Positions 22,781-35,070 of a DNA stretch of 64,000 nt are shown piece by piece. A program made the position numbers and the translations under genes. The stretch's first letter is position 1, and the number at the start of each line of letters is the position of its first letter. Source of the DNA: Liolophura sinensis (lineage: Eukaryota; Mollusca; Polyplacophora; Chitonida; Chitonidae); contig NC_088299.1 in assembly GCF_032854445.1 (NCBI RefSeq), forward strand, positions 7,044,324 to 7,108,323, in the 5' to 3' direction. The notes under the pieces are model-generated. The model was not told the origin of the DNA, searched no databases, and saw only the letters and a program-made list of their open reading frames with translations.

Positions 22781-23964
22781 GGTTTGGAATATAATGCATT
22801 GAAAATGTTTTAGCATAATCTTTGAATATAATAAAAGGAGAAGTAAAGTATAATAAAAAATTGAACTATTTAATACTTAAGAATTTAATTAATTCTTCAA
22901 CTGGTTAAACTGGTTAATTAATTCTTTAACTGGTTTCACATCAAGAGGTTTGGAACATAATGCTTAAGTCTGTTTAGCACAATCTTTCAATATAACATAA
23001 AAAAAAGTAAAACAAACAAAACATTTATGTAATTTAAGAGTGTAACTGCACTTTAGACAATTATACAACTTTTGAAAAGTGATAGAAAAAATGTACTTTT
23101 CATTCAACATTCTAACATGTACTCATTTCTTTGCAATAATACTAGATAAACATTGTAAAACCGACCTGACTCTCCCCCAAAAATTGACAATTGTACGGGT
23201 GTGTCAGAATCCAAGACTTTATCCAGAATGTGATGGAAGGCTGAAATGCATGGTCAACAGTTATACCCAGAAAGGAACACACACCCCCCCCCCCACCCCT
23301 CCACTTATATTCTCCATTTTAAAATCACACCTTAAAATCCATAAAATAAACCATTAAAAGGATTTTCAAAAGCTCCCTCCACAATGCTATTATAAGCCAT
23401 ACAGCCATTCCTAAAGCCAAACAGTCAATTAAATCCAAGATGGCCGACAACATCAACACTGAATTACGCAAGGTAAAGAAAACCGTTCTTTTGCTGATCT
23501 CAGGCATAAGTGTAAATGTGAACTTGATCGCCCGAAACTTTTCAGGATATCTTGTTCAAACGGACAGGTGTGACGTGCCTGGAAATCCAAGATATAACGT
23601 AGGGTGACAAAAATCATTCACAATCGTCCTCTCGCTGACGTCAAAATGCTGTATAAGTATGAACTTGGTTGGTTCAAAACTGCTATAGTAATCAACGGTT
23701 TTCTCACTGACCTCAAGCCGCTGTATACATGTGGACACATATAAGTTGGCAGGTTCATTTATGATTAAAGTGATGTGCAGTGGGCGTGCCTTACTCCTTA
23801 CAGCGCATGTGCCGCTCTCTACCCTCGCTATTACTGCCAACATTAGACAAGCTTGACCTTCAGATCATCTGCGACGCACGTATGATTGCCCAGGCTTAGC
23901 CTCACCGCTGAAATCCTCATGCGAAACTATTTAATCAGCATTTATCTACAAAAAAAATACAGGT

Positions 23965-24150
23965 CGCCTTAACATCTCCGTAATGTCACAGCTACGGTGC
24001 CGCCAGGTCGCCTTAACATCTTTGTAAGGTCACAGCTACGGTGCAGTCACGTCGCCTTAACATATCTGTAAGGTCACAGCCACGGTGCGGCCAGCTGCCT
24101 AAACATCTCTGTAATGTCACAACCACAGTACAGCCACATTAACTAAACAT
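23965..24150. repeat. ~44-bp minisatellite, about 4 units (copy C)
   Basis: Continues from 'CAGGTCGCCTTAACATCTCC' and matches the last half of the 18775-19128 array (from about 18947). This is the B/C tandem junction. Confidence 0.9.
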
Positions 24151-24165
24151 CGTCGTAGGTTATCC

Positions 24166-25885
24166 TCACAGGTTATCCCTAAACCCCTGGCTTTCGCTTT
24201 TCTTCTTAAACTTTTTGTTAATCGCCACAATTCCGGACAGAATTCCGAAGAAAGCGCCAGTGCCTGCGGCCCCGATCCCGGCGGTTGTGGATGCTGCCAG
24301 TCCGGCTGCTCCAGCTGACTGGAGCAGGGCGCACAGGCTTCCGGCGGAGACGGCACCACCATACGTGGACATGAACCAGGCGGCAAATGAGCCAGCGCCA
24401 ATCCCACCACTGCCAAAGCCAGCAGCTGCTATCACAAACGGTGCGGACACTATGGCAGCTATTCCCACACCGACCGAGGCCAGACCGATCAGAGCGTACC
24501 TCCCCACACCTGTGAACAAAACAAAGGAATACTGGATGGAAACGATGCATGTCAAAGGGAAATTACCATATCTCCTGATACAAATGCCTTTCTTTATACA
24601 ATTACCAATTCCTGTAAAATTTTCAAGATTTTAAACATAAAAATTAATTTGATACATGAAAATAAAGGATAATGGTATTGAAGGCATTAAAATAAAATAT
24701 TTGGGATTAGGATATGTTCCGGATCCTCAGTCAATTGAGAATATGACTTTTTCTCATGAATTGTAAAGCAAAGAGAAAATCACACCTTGCTACAGAATTG
24801 GAAGTGACGATATGGCCATTCCCCCTGGTATAAATTTATTACTAAAAATACATATACGACATATTGCTTTCCAAGCATATTTTATTGTTGATACATTTCT
24901 GCAAAACTAGTTTCATCGGGTCTTTTAGCCTATTCGTATAATATCCGTGTGAAATATTACATGATACAATGGATGACCATGGTTAATGGTCCAACACATC
25001 CAATGTCCCACCGCCAATGTCCCACCACCCCTTGTCGTGACAACATTACTTTTTATTCCATTCCCGCTGGAAACAACTGTGACATCATATGGAGTCACAG
25101 AAAGGTTGCACATTTGTGACCAATGTGTGGGACATCCGGTTGACCTATTTGCATCAATACTGCTTTTGACTGATCATCTGCGTGTTCTTGGTTGGCAGTT
25201 CGGACAGGGATACACTTACTGCTTGGGTCTGGTGGTCTTTGTGGAGGGTCTAACACAACGTTTACCACATAGTTGTAAGCTACAAGAACAAAACAACAAC
25301 AACAAGAAATGATTATTGTACCATGATAATGAGACAACAATAATGTGCCAATTTTTGCATCTGTTAGCTTTGTATTGATTCAAATAATTGTGTTAGTATA
25401 ATTAAAGATGTACAGTACAGAGTTTAACCAGAGCAGCGACAACAGTGTCATAGCTGGCAAATGGTAACACTTAACCGGTGAAATACATGTACGGTGTCTT
25501 GTGAGTTTATACCTCACCCAGGGTTTCATTCTAACTGGTCATGTAAATGCATACCTAGCAGTTATTTACTTTAATCATCTATTAACTACCCTTCGTTTTA
25601 CCATACCTTTCTTTTTCATGCTCTCTGCCTTTGCCGTCAAGGTTGGATTAGCCAGACAATTGAACACGGCTTTCTCGTCCTTATTCATGAGAAAACACGC
25701 CACCTTCTGTCGACTGGTGGGGAAAAACTTGTCAAGTTCCTCTTTCGTTACCACACCACTCAAGAAGAGGGTTTTACAGAAGACGTGCAAATCTTTGACG
25801 TGGGTAAGAATGGCCGGAAGTGCCAATGAATACCCAAGCTTTCTCAGGTGAACATCCAAATCAGGGTCTTGACACACACGGGATT
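24166..25885 (-). CDS. CARD-IFI27-like protein, copy C (exons 2-4, no exon 1)
   Basis: Exons 25885-25607, 25279-25220 and 24509-24166 have exactly the lengths (279, 60 and 344 bp) and splice borders of copies A and B, and are intact. Changes include MNKDE for MSKDE in the CARD, GIGAGSF for GIVAGSF, GAFF for GASF and AINKKF for AIIKKF in the hydrophobic part. It is offset from copy B by 5,018 bp. Upstream, a deletion removes the interval that held exon 1 in copy A, so translation would need the ATG at 25970 or an unseen exon. Function as for copy A, with one CARD fewer. Confidence 0.6.
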
Positions 25886-26378
25886 CTGATAAACATATAG
25901 CCATAAAATAACTATATATTAATATAGTTAATATTAAAAAACAGACAGTCGTAGACCAGCCGTCAACCAATAGGGACGTCCCGGGTCAAGACCAATTCCC
26001 AAAACGACGTTTAACACAGACTACCAATGAACTCAAGAAAGTATACAAAAACGCAAGGTATATTCTAGGCGACGGATTGAAATCAGTATTCAAATCGTGT
26101 ACCATGCTAGAAAATAAGTTGTCAATAATAAAACATGTATGCCAGTTGCGCTTTGATTGAAACTGTTTATATATGCAAAGCGGCCATGTAATTCCAACAC
26201 GATGAATACACCGCCCCAAGTCTCGGGGTAAGCAGAATTAGACACAATCGTGAAGCAGAGCACCACAGATTCTGGACGCTCTTCATACAGTGGATATGAC
26301 TTCAGTCAAAGGCTCAGGTCCACTTACATGTGCGTTTACCTGTAACCACACTGCAGAAGAGGGTGACTAACTCTAATG

Positions 26379-26625
26379 GATTTATTTTTTTATTTTATTG
26401 GTGTTTTGCACTGTGTTCAAGAATATTTCACTTATACCACGGAGGCCAGCATTTTGGTGGGAGGAAACCGGACAGAGCCCGGGGGAAACCTATAGCCATC
26501 CGCAGGTTGCTGGAAGACCTTCCGTACGTACGACCGAAGCATGGACTGCACTTGAACTCACAGCGACCAATTGGTTGGAGGCGCCTGGGTCATTGCGCCG
26601 CTAATATTCGGCCATGGAGGTCCCA
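26379..26625 (-). mobile_element. SINE family 1, reverse (copy C)
   Basis: Equivalent of 21361-21606, essentially identical. Confidence 0.8.
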
Positions 26626-27563
26626 ACTACCGTGGAAACAAAAGCCATCAAGACATGAGCTACAGTGTAATTACAATCAAATTAGCCTAAAGCTTTGTAG
26701 AAATGGGTGTGGATTGTTAGCTGAAAACAGAAGAATGCAGGCCTAGGACTTTTAGACAGCCGTAAGCGAGGCCTTGAACATCACAAATGGCAGCTATATG
26801 TTACAAGTAATCCCTTCAGCTACATGGAAAAAGAGAGCCGATGTCAGCTTCACAAACACCCTAATTTCAATCCTCCTTATGTAAAACCAGGCCCCGTTTT
26901 TTGTATCAAGTAACTTAAGTCATACATTTTAAGTGTGAGAACAGGAAAGAACTCCAGCTGCAGCTGGTATATTGTTCTACAGTAAAGAATCAGTGTACGA
27001 AGTTTGAAGTTCTTTGGGCAAAACATTTTATTAAGGGAGTTTCCAGTTCGAACTCTTATCTGTGAAGGTAGAAAAGGTCCAACTGTCCATCCATTGTGAC
27101 CTGTGAACTAAAAAAATGCTAAGCACCTTCACTTTTATATGGGCGTCTGAAGAAAGTGTCTTAAAATAATTTAAAATTAAGTTAATTTATTAATGATAGA
27201 GAAAATAGAGAAGCTGAACGTTTGTGATCTTGAGAAGTTTCTAAAGGAAAGAGAGAGGTGATGAGTAAGTCAATTTCAACTAAGGTTGCCTAACATTTTT
27301 CCCTAGTCACATGACACAGCAGGGCCGTGTTTACCTTTGACGACAAAAGATTTCCAACTCCAAACTTCCTTACTGTAGCTGTGATTGAATTTTTCAACTG
27401 TCTTAAGACAGCTGATAAATATGGGCCCAGAGAAGACTCCGCGAGGAAGTGTTGTAAATAAACACACGATAAGGTTGGCTGAGTGGTCAAGAGATTTGCG
27501 TGTGGCCACCAGCCCTTAACCATTAACAGCATGTCCTTCATGTCTTTGTATTCATCCCAAAAG

Positions 27564-27886
27564 CCTGGACTAATCCATGGATTCACATGAGGTCTGGACT
27601 AATCCATGGATTCACATGAGGCCTGGACTAATCCATGGATTCACATGAGGTCTGGACTAATCCATGGATTCACATGAGGCCTGGACTAATCCATGGATTC
27701 ACATGAGGTCTGGACTAATCCATGGATTCACATGAGGTCTGGACTAATCCATGGATTGACATGAGGTCTGGACTAATCCATGGATTCACATGAGGTCTGG
27801 ACTAATCCATGGATTCACATGAGGTCTGGACTAATCCATGGATTCACATGAGGTCTGGACTAAGCCATGGATTCACATGAGGAGGT
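27564..27886. repeat. 29-bp minisatellite, about 11 units (copy C)
   Basis: Longest of the three arrays. It includes one unit with ATTGACATG instead of ATTCACATG. Confidence 0.95.
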
Positions 27887-28740
27887 TTGGAATATAATGC
27901 ATTGAAAATGTTTTAGCATAATCTTTGAATATAATAAAAGGAGAAGTAAAGTATAATAAAAAATTGAACTATTTAATACTTAAGAATTTAATTAATTCTT
28001 CAACTGGTTAAACTGGTTAATTAATTCTTTAACTGGTTTCACATCAAGAGGTTTGGAACATAATGCTTAAATCTGTTTAGCACAAACTTTCAATATAACA
28101 TAAAAGAAAGTAAAACAAACAAAACATTTATGTAATTTATTCCTAAGAATGTAACTGCACTTTTGACAATTATACAACTTTTGAAAAGGGATAGAAAAAA
28201 TGTACTTTTCATTCAACATTCTAACATTTACTCATTTCTTTGCAATAATACTAGATAAACATTGTAAAACCGACCTGACTCTCCCCCAAAAATTGACGAT
28301 TGCACGGGTGTGTCAGAATCCAAGACTTTATCCAGAATGTGATGGAAGGCTGAAATGTATGGTCAACAGTTATACCCAGAAAGGAACACACAACCCCCCC
28401 CCCTCCACTTATATTCTCCATTTTAAAAGCACACCTTAAAATCCATAAAATAAACCATTAAAAGGATTTTCAAAAGCTCCCTCCACAATGCTATTATAAG
28501 CCATACAGCCATTCCTAAAGCCAAACAGTCAATTAAATCCAAGATGGCCGACAACATCAACACTGAATTACGCAAGGTAAAGAAAACCGCTCTTTTGCTG
28601 ATCTCAGGCATAAGTGTAAATATGAACTTGATTGCCCGAAACTTTTCAGGATATCTTGTTCAAACGGACAGGTGTGACGTGCCTGGAAATCCAAGATATA
28701 ACGTAGGGTGACAAAAATCATTCACAATCGTCCTCTCGCT

Positions 28741-31740
28741 GATTGCCGATAATATGATAAATGTGGTCGTATAAGAAGGGGTGAAATCTTTTACCTTAAA
28801 ACCCGATTGGCTGTGTACACTTCACCTTCCAGACTGACAAGACGTGGGTCGAATGGTTTCGATGAGATCGCGGCCTTGTTGTCTACAGCGAAGCGTTTGG
28901 TATGAGGAAGAGGTCAATATTGGAGGTGTCTTAGGCAGGTACTTCACCAAGGCGCGAAAAAAGAACCACGAAAACTATTCACAAGGTTCAACCTGAGTAG
29001 CAGTGTCTTAATAAACACATCGTTTAGGCGCTTAGGGGTGAAGATTTTCCGCTTTTTCTTTGGTTTCATGTTCATATTAACACCCCAGCCTACCCATTGG
29101 CGGTCGAGTCTAAGGTGGTCTTACTTCTTGTAAATTACAGGCCTGTGTAGGTTTACCCAGTATGTAGGTCACATATATGGTGGCGCGGAAGGGACATATC
29201 TCTTTTATTCCTTTTTATTTAATTGTTCATATTTTTAGCTGTTTAACTTCATCTATGTGCATGTACTAACTGCATGGGGTTTACTTTCTCCTTTCTTGGG
29301 GCCCTCGCTCTGGTTGCTCTGCGCCTCAAACTTTCTTATCCAGGAATGCACAGTAACTCAGCCTTTCTCCGCACCATGGGCCACATATATACGGAACCTG
29401 GGAAGGGTCATAGCTCTTTTATTCCTTTTTATTTATTTTTTTCTTTTCTTTTTGGCTATTGAAAAAAAAAAGAACTGCTGACCCTGTTTCCCCGTGTGAT
29501 ATACTTTGATATAGTCTGCCCATGCCTTTGTAAGTCAGACGGCAGTCAGTAACTACAAGAAAAAGAAACATGAACAGGTGTAAAGGAAGTGAATACGCCC
29601 TGCTGTTTCTGCTTTGGGAAATTTTTTAAAGCAGTTTTTTTTAACTGCAAAAGAAATTAATGGAAAATTTAGTAAAGTTTCCTTCCAAATCTATTTAACA
29701 GACAGACTACTCATCTTCTGATGCTAACCACTGCTCATAATGGCCACATATCACCCATGGATCTAAATCTCTTTATTTTCTCTTAACTTTTACCTGTCTA
29801 AGTTTATATATGTACTGATAGCATATAGTTTATTTTCTTCTTTCTTAGGGCTCTATCTGCCACACAGAATTAAAGATTTGATTTGCTGCGACTGGCAGGC
29901 GTTTGGCAAGTAAATGAAGTCCCGTGCAATGTTCAATCCAGGTTTGAACCTTGGGCTGTATTTTTAAATTAATTGATTTGATTGGTGTTTTACGCCGTAC
30001 TCGAGAATATTTCGCTTATACGACGACGGCCAGCATTATGGCGGGAGGAAACCGGGCAGAGAACAGGGGAACCCGATGATAGATTGTTAGCAGACCTTAT
30101 CACGTACGGCCGAAGAGGACGCCAGCATGAGCTGGAATTGAACTCACAGCGACGCATTGGTGCGAACTGCGAGCTGCTGTATCATTGCTGTGAGCTGCTG
30201 TGTCATTGCGGCGCGCTGGCGTGCTAACCATCTCAGCCACGTAGACCCTGGCTTTGGCTCTATTTTAGGTCAGCAGTACTCAGCTGTGATATCGGTTAGC
30301 CATGTTTCTAGGTTTTAGCTTTCACATTAACCGCTCCGAATCACTCACTGAACACTTACCCTTAAGGCTGAATGTGCGCCACGCAAACAGGTCTTAAGTA
30401 TATTTCACACCACATCACTCCATTATGCGGGAATGATAAAGATCCTGACATCGCGTTTGAGTCAAAAATTGCACCTCAGATTAGTCTCCATGACCGTAAG
30501 TGTGTGGGCACTTTTCTACCTTACCCTTTCGACTGTCCATTTATGGCGAGCCCGACGTTGATCTGATAATTCCTAGGTCGTACAACATGAAGGGACGAGA
30601 TTCTTTATTGACTGAAAGCGACCAGCTGGCTGACAGCCTCCACATATATATACATGCCATTAATACGGCAATCTCTCACATGTAGTGTAAACATTTCTGA
30701 TAAGAGCACCCCCCCCCCACCTTCCTAACCCTTCCCCCACCCACCACCACCACCCGTACTTTCCTCTATACATTTCATGTCATATACACTGTGTGATCTC
30801 CTATGCCACGTGTACATTTTTGATAGAAACGTCCCAGGAGATCTCCTATGCCATGTATAAATTTTTGATATCAACGTCCCAGGTGATCTATGCAATGTAC
30901 ACATCTGTGCCTGCAGAAGGACAAGGGTTTACGACGATCCCAGTCTTGTGTCAGGAGGTATTTTTGGTACCTGGTGAAGGACAGTGCTTCACAATGAACC
31001 CAGCCTTATGTCAGGAGATAAATCCGGTACCTGGTCAAGGACAGTGGTTACCGCGAGCCCAGCGTTATGTCAGGAGATATCCGGTATCTGGTGAACTCCT
31101 TTCACATGTGGTCACAGTACTGGTGAAATCATGTCAAATATGTCCACAATACCAGCGGGCATCTGTGACCCACGAAGAGTTGACCAAACTATCCAGGAAG
31201 GAAAAAACAAACAAAACAATAATTTTTCTGATAAAAATATATTGCTCATTATAATTTCTACAAAAGGCAGTTGATTATGATTTCTGAGATTCAGTAACTA
31301 ATACTAACCACGGGCTGGTTTCTAACAGACGCTCAAACAAACAGACGCCCAAACAAAATGACACACAAACCAACAGACACACAAACAAACAGACAACCAC
31401 TTGGTGACCCTTTAACACGCAGATTAGCCACCTCACTGTTATGAATGAATTACATAAAAAAAATTCTTTTCTTCAACTGGCTGATATCAGGGGACATTTT
31501 GCTGTTATGACAGCTTTTGGCAAAATTAATTATCCAGAGCAAAATGTCCGTGTCTGGTGTAACCACAACAACGTGACGCCTACAAGTGCTGGAGTTCTTT
31601 TTACAAAGAGATCTTAGCATGTAACTACAGTGGTAACATTATGCTTACAGTACTGCGGCATTCCACAAAGCATGCTTAGCGTTACCGGTTGGTCATCACC
31701 ATTGTATGAAATACTGTTGGTATTATGTTGTATATTGACC
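28741..31740. repeat. Duplicated non-coding segment (pair of 12200-15190)
   Basis: Begins abruptly at 'CTCTCGCTGA|TTGCCGATAA', fusing the equivalent of A 9440 to A ~12202. It includes a reversed SINE (29967-30245), the 60-bp repeat open frame (30793-31254) and an ACAAACAAACAG microsatellite (about 31327-31400). It ends at 'GTATATTGACC', after which unique sequence follows. Confidence 0.85.
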
Positions 31741-31937
31741 TTAACGGACACCTATTGTACAACAGGGATCAGTGTCCTTGTTTAACAGAGCTTTCAAAAG
31801 TCAGTCGAAATATGGACGTAATTTGTCCATAAATCGTACAAGAAATTGGATTTAATGAAATAGGAAATGCTTCAAGCTATCGGTGTAATTGTTGCATGGC
31901 CTTCACCTTTGATGCCTTTGTGAGGGCTGACAGAGGG

Positions 31938-32178
31938 CTGGGGCCGGTTTCACACAGCGCAAGTAGCGTTGAGTACATGGTACAAAGCCCTTTTAACGTT
32001 ATGAGCATGTTACGGCCATCGGGGCATAATCCTTACATTGCTGGTTGCCACTGTAGTTACGTGCTTGTAACACTAGGAATGTTTCGTACAAGCGGGCCCA
32101 GTGCTGTAGGTATTACGTCGCCATGGTAGTTACATGGACGTATCTCTACGTATCTGGGTTTTACGAAACATGGCCCAG
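31938..32178. mobile_element. Diverged MITE-like element with terminal inverted repeats
   Basis: Left end 'TGGGGCCGGTTTCACACAGC' and right end '...TTTTACGAAACATGGCCCAG' are imperfect inverted repeats of the type seen at 40379-40510. Internal phrases such as 'GTCGCCATGGTAGTTACATG' are shared with that element. Confidence 0.5.
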
Positions 32179-32215
32179 ATTCTGCTGACCGCACCAAGGA
32201 CAGAATTGACAACCT

Positions 32216-33975
32216 ATGTCCGGTAAACCAAACCATTACATGTACATGTCCTATATCTAGCAAACCAAACCATTACATGTAAATGTCCTGTGTCTGGCAA
32301 ACCCAACCATTACATGTACATGTCCTATGTCTGGTAAACCAAACCTTTACATGTCCTGTGTCTGGCAAACCAAACCATTACATGTCTTATGTCTGGCAAA
32401 CCAAACCATGACATAAACATGTCCTATGTCTGGCAAGCCAAACCATTACACGTACATGTCCTATGTCTGTTAAACCAATCCATTACACATACACGTCCTA
32501 TGTCTGGTAAACCAATCCATTACATGAACATGTCCTATGTCTGGCAAACCAACCCATTACATGTACATGTCCTATGTCTAGGAAGCCAAACCATTACATG
32601 AACATGTCCTGTGTCTGGCAAACCAATCCTTTACATGAACATGTCCTATGTCTGGCAAACCAAACCATTACACGTACATGTCCTATGTCTAGGAAACCAA
32701 GCCATTACATGAACATGTCCTATGTCTGGCAAACCAAACCATTACAGGTACATGTCCTATGTCTGGCAAACCAATCCATTACATGTACTTGTCCTATGTC
32801 TGGCAAACCAAACCATTACATGTACATGCCCTATGTCTAGCAAACCAATCCATCACATAAACATGTCCTACGTCTGGCAAACCAAACCATTACATGTACA
32901 TGTCCTATATCTGGCAAACCAAACCATTACATGTACATATTCTATGTCTGGCAAACCAAACCATTACATGCACATGTCCTATGTGTGGTAAACTAAAGCT
33001 TTACATGTACATGTCTTATGTCTGACAAACCAAACCATTACATGTACATGTCCTATGTTTGGTAAACTAAACCTTTACATGTACATGTTCTATGTCTGGC
33101 AAACCAAACAACGACATAAACATGTCCTATGTCTGGCAAGCCAAACCATTACATGTACATGTCTTATGTCTGGAAAACCAATCCAATACAAGCACATGTC
33201 CTATGTGTGGCAAACCAATCCATTACATGATTGTCGCGATAAAACTGAAATATTGTTGAAAGCGACGTTAAAGCTTTCATACACACATACATACAAACCA
33301 ATCCATTACATGTACATGTCCTATGTCTGACAAACCAAACCATTATGTGTACATGTCCTATGTGTGGCAAACCAAACCATTACATGAACATGTCCTATGT
33401 ATGGCAAACCAAACCATGTCACAAACATGTCTTACATCTGGCAAACCAAACCATTACATGTACATGTCCTATGTGTGGCAAACCGAACCATTACATGTAC
33501 ATGTCCTATGTCTGGCAAACCAAACCATTACATGTACATATCCTATGTCTAGCAAACCAAACCATTATGTGTACATGTCCTATGTGTGGCAAACTAATTG
33601 TTTACATGTACATGTCTTGTGTCTGACAAACCAAACCATTACATGAACATATTCTTTGTTCTGCAAACCAAATCGTTACTTATACATGCCCTATGTGTGG
33701 CAAACCAAACCATTACATGTCCTATGTCTGGCAAACCAAGCCGTTACACGTACATGTTCTATGTCTGGCGATCCACACCAGTACATGAACGTGTCCTTTG
33801 TCTGGCAAACCAAACCATTACATGTCCTATGTCTGGCAAACCAAGCCGTTACACGTACATGTTCTATGTCTGCTGATCCAAACCAGTACATGAACGTGTC
33901 CTTTGTCTGGCAAACCAAACCATTACATGTGCATGTCCTATGTTTGGCAAACGTAACCGTTAAATGGACATTGCT
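32216..33975. repeat. 37-bp minisatellite, about 45 units
   Basis: Tandem units of about 37 bp contain 'CATGTCCTATGTCTGGCAAA' and 'CCAAACCATTACATGTA'. The period is not a multiple of three, so all frames show the same peptide repeat shifted, and no long frame survives. The array is broken at about 33230-33298 by an unrelated piece ('TGTCGCGATAAAACTGAAAT', 'GAAAGCGACGTTAAAG') resembling the tail of another mollusc repeat. Some units are shortened to 25-30 bp near 33710-33830. Confidence 0.95.
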
Positions 33976-34019
33976 CTGCCTAAAATATCACATGTATTTT
34001 TAACCCCGAGTGTCGATAA

Positions 34020-34830
34020 AATAGGTCTAGGCATTCTAATAAGGTTCTGAGGGATAATTCTGAACCATCAAGGGTTAACTGTGTATTATCAGTATCATCA
34101 GCGTACTGGCTTTCCTTAAATTCAGTATCATTGTAAAGTATTCCTCTGATAGATTTATTCTCTCGAATCCTTTTTCCTAACGGTTCCTCACAAAGTAAAA
34201 ATAGTTATAGTGAAACTGGATCGCCTTTTCTACATGCACGCGATACCTCGAAAAATGATGACAATGCCCATTTTAAATAATGGAAATGCTTACATCCTTA
34301 TAGTACATTAACCCAATTTTGAATCATATCACCAAAAGTTTTTATGACTTCATTTAAAAATGTCCAGGAAAGGCCTTTTCAAAATCAGTAAATAATAAAA
34401 GTGCGGGGATTTGTTTGTCTTTGGTTTGAAACATTAGGTCATATATAACACGAATATTTTCACATATATTACCCTCCTGGGATAAATCCATTTTGGTCTT
34501 CGTGAATCAGTTCTTTTTAAGCAGATTTAATTCTGTTTGAAAATGCAGTTTAAGATAAGTTTGTAGTTTACGTTTAAAAGTGATATTGACCAATTTTTAA
34601 CAGATGATGTGGTTTGTTGGATTTTAGTAGACAGGTGATTACACCTTGCCTGAAAGGCAATGGTAACTCTCCATTTTGGAGGCTTGAATTAACAATTAGA
34701 ACTAAAAACCTCCCAATTTTATCCAAAATATTTTGTAAAGTTCGACTGGAACCCATCAAGGCTTGGACTTTTATCGTTTTTTTGTATATCTTAAGTTTAA
34801 TGTTAGTTCTAACATGAAACTATTTTATCA
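34020..34830 (-). pseudogene. Dead L1/Tx1-like non-LTR retrotransposon (reverse transcriptase part)
   Basis: Reading the minus strand leftward: 'LPLPFRQGVITCLLK' (about 34640-34685), 'KNWSISLLN' in a shifted frame (near 34580), 'DLMFQTKDKQIPALLL', 'DFEKAF' (near 34370-34387, motif A) and 'YADD' (34094-34105, catalytic motif C), with 'SLRTLLECLDLF' beyond. Frameshifts and stops split it. The motif order is that of L1-clade elements. Confidence 0.75.
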
Positions 34831-34971
34831 GTCCATTTTAAAAAAAGCGATTTCAAACATACCCTGTTTTCCCAGTTTGGATGTTCTCATGATCTTTTGG
34901 TAGATTGTATTACTGTACTTGCTGTGAATTTGAGGATTAAGAATATGCTGCAAAATATAATGCCATAAAAA

Positions 34972-34992
34972 ATATATATATATATATATATG
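34972..34992. repeat. (TA)n microsatellite
   Basis: About ten TA units within AT-rich DNA. Confidence 0.9.
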
Positions 34993-35070
34993 AAAAATAA
35001 AACATTCAAGGTTTTTTTTCAGGACAGAAACAAGTCCGTGCTACATAAATATAAACTTGTAGTATAAAAG

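Larger units (their letters stand above)
20953..23955. other. Copy B non-coding segment
   Basis: Aligns with 6743-9760 of copy A. Compared with A it has an extra ~45 bp near 20998-21035 ('GACTACCAATGAACTCAAG') and lacks ~25 bp near 22232. A poly-C run lies at 23284-23294. Similarity to A ends in 'CTACAAAAAAA' near 23950, then jumps into the minisatellite that starts copy C. Confidence 0.6.

Noticed and set aside
32216-33975. CRISPR-like or protein-coding repeat array
   Set aside because: Units are contiguous with no spacers, the period is not a multiple of three, and the surroundings are eukaryotic. It is a minisatellite.
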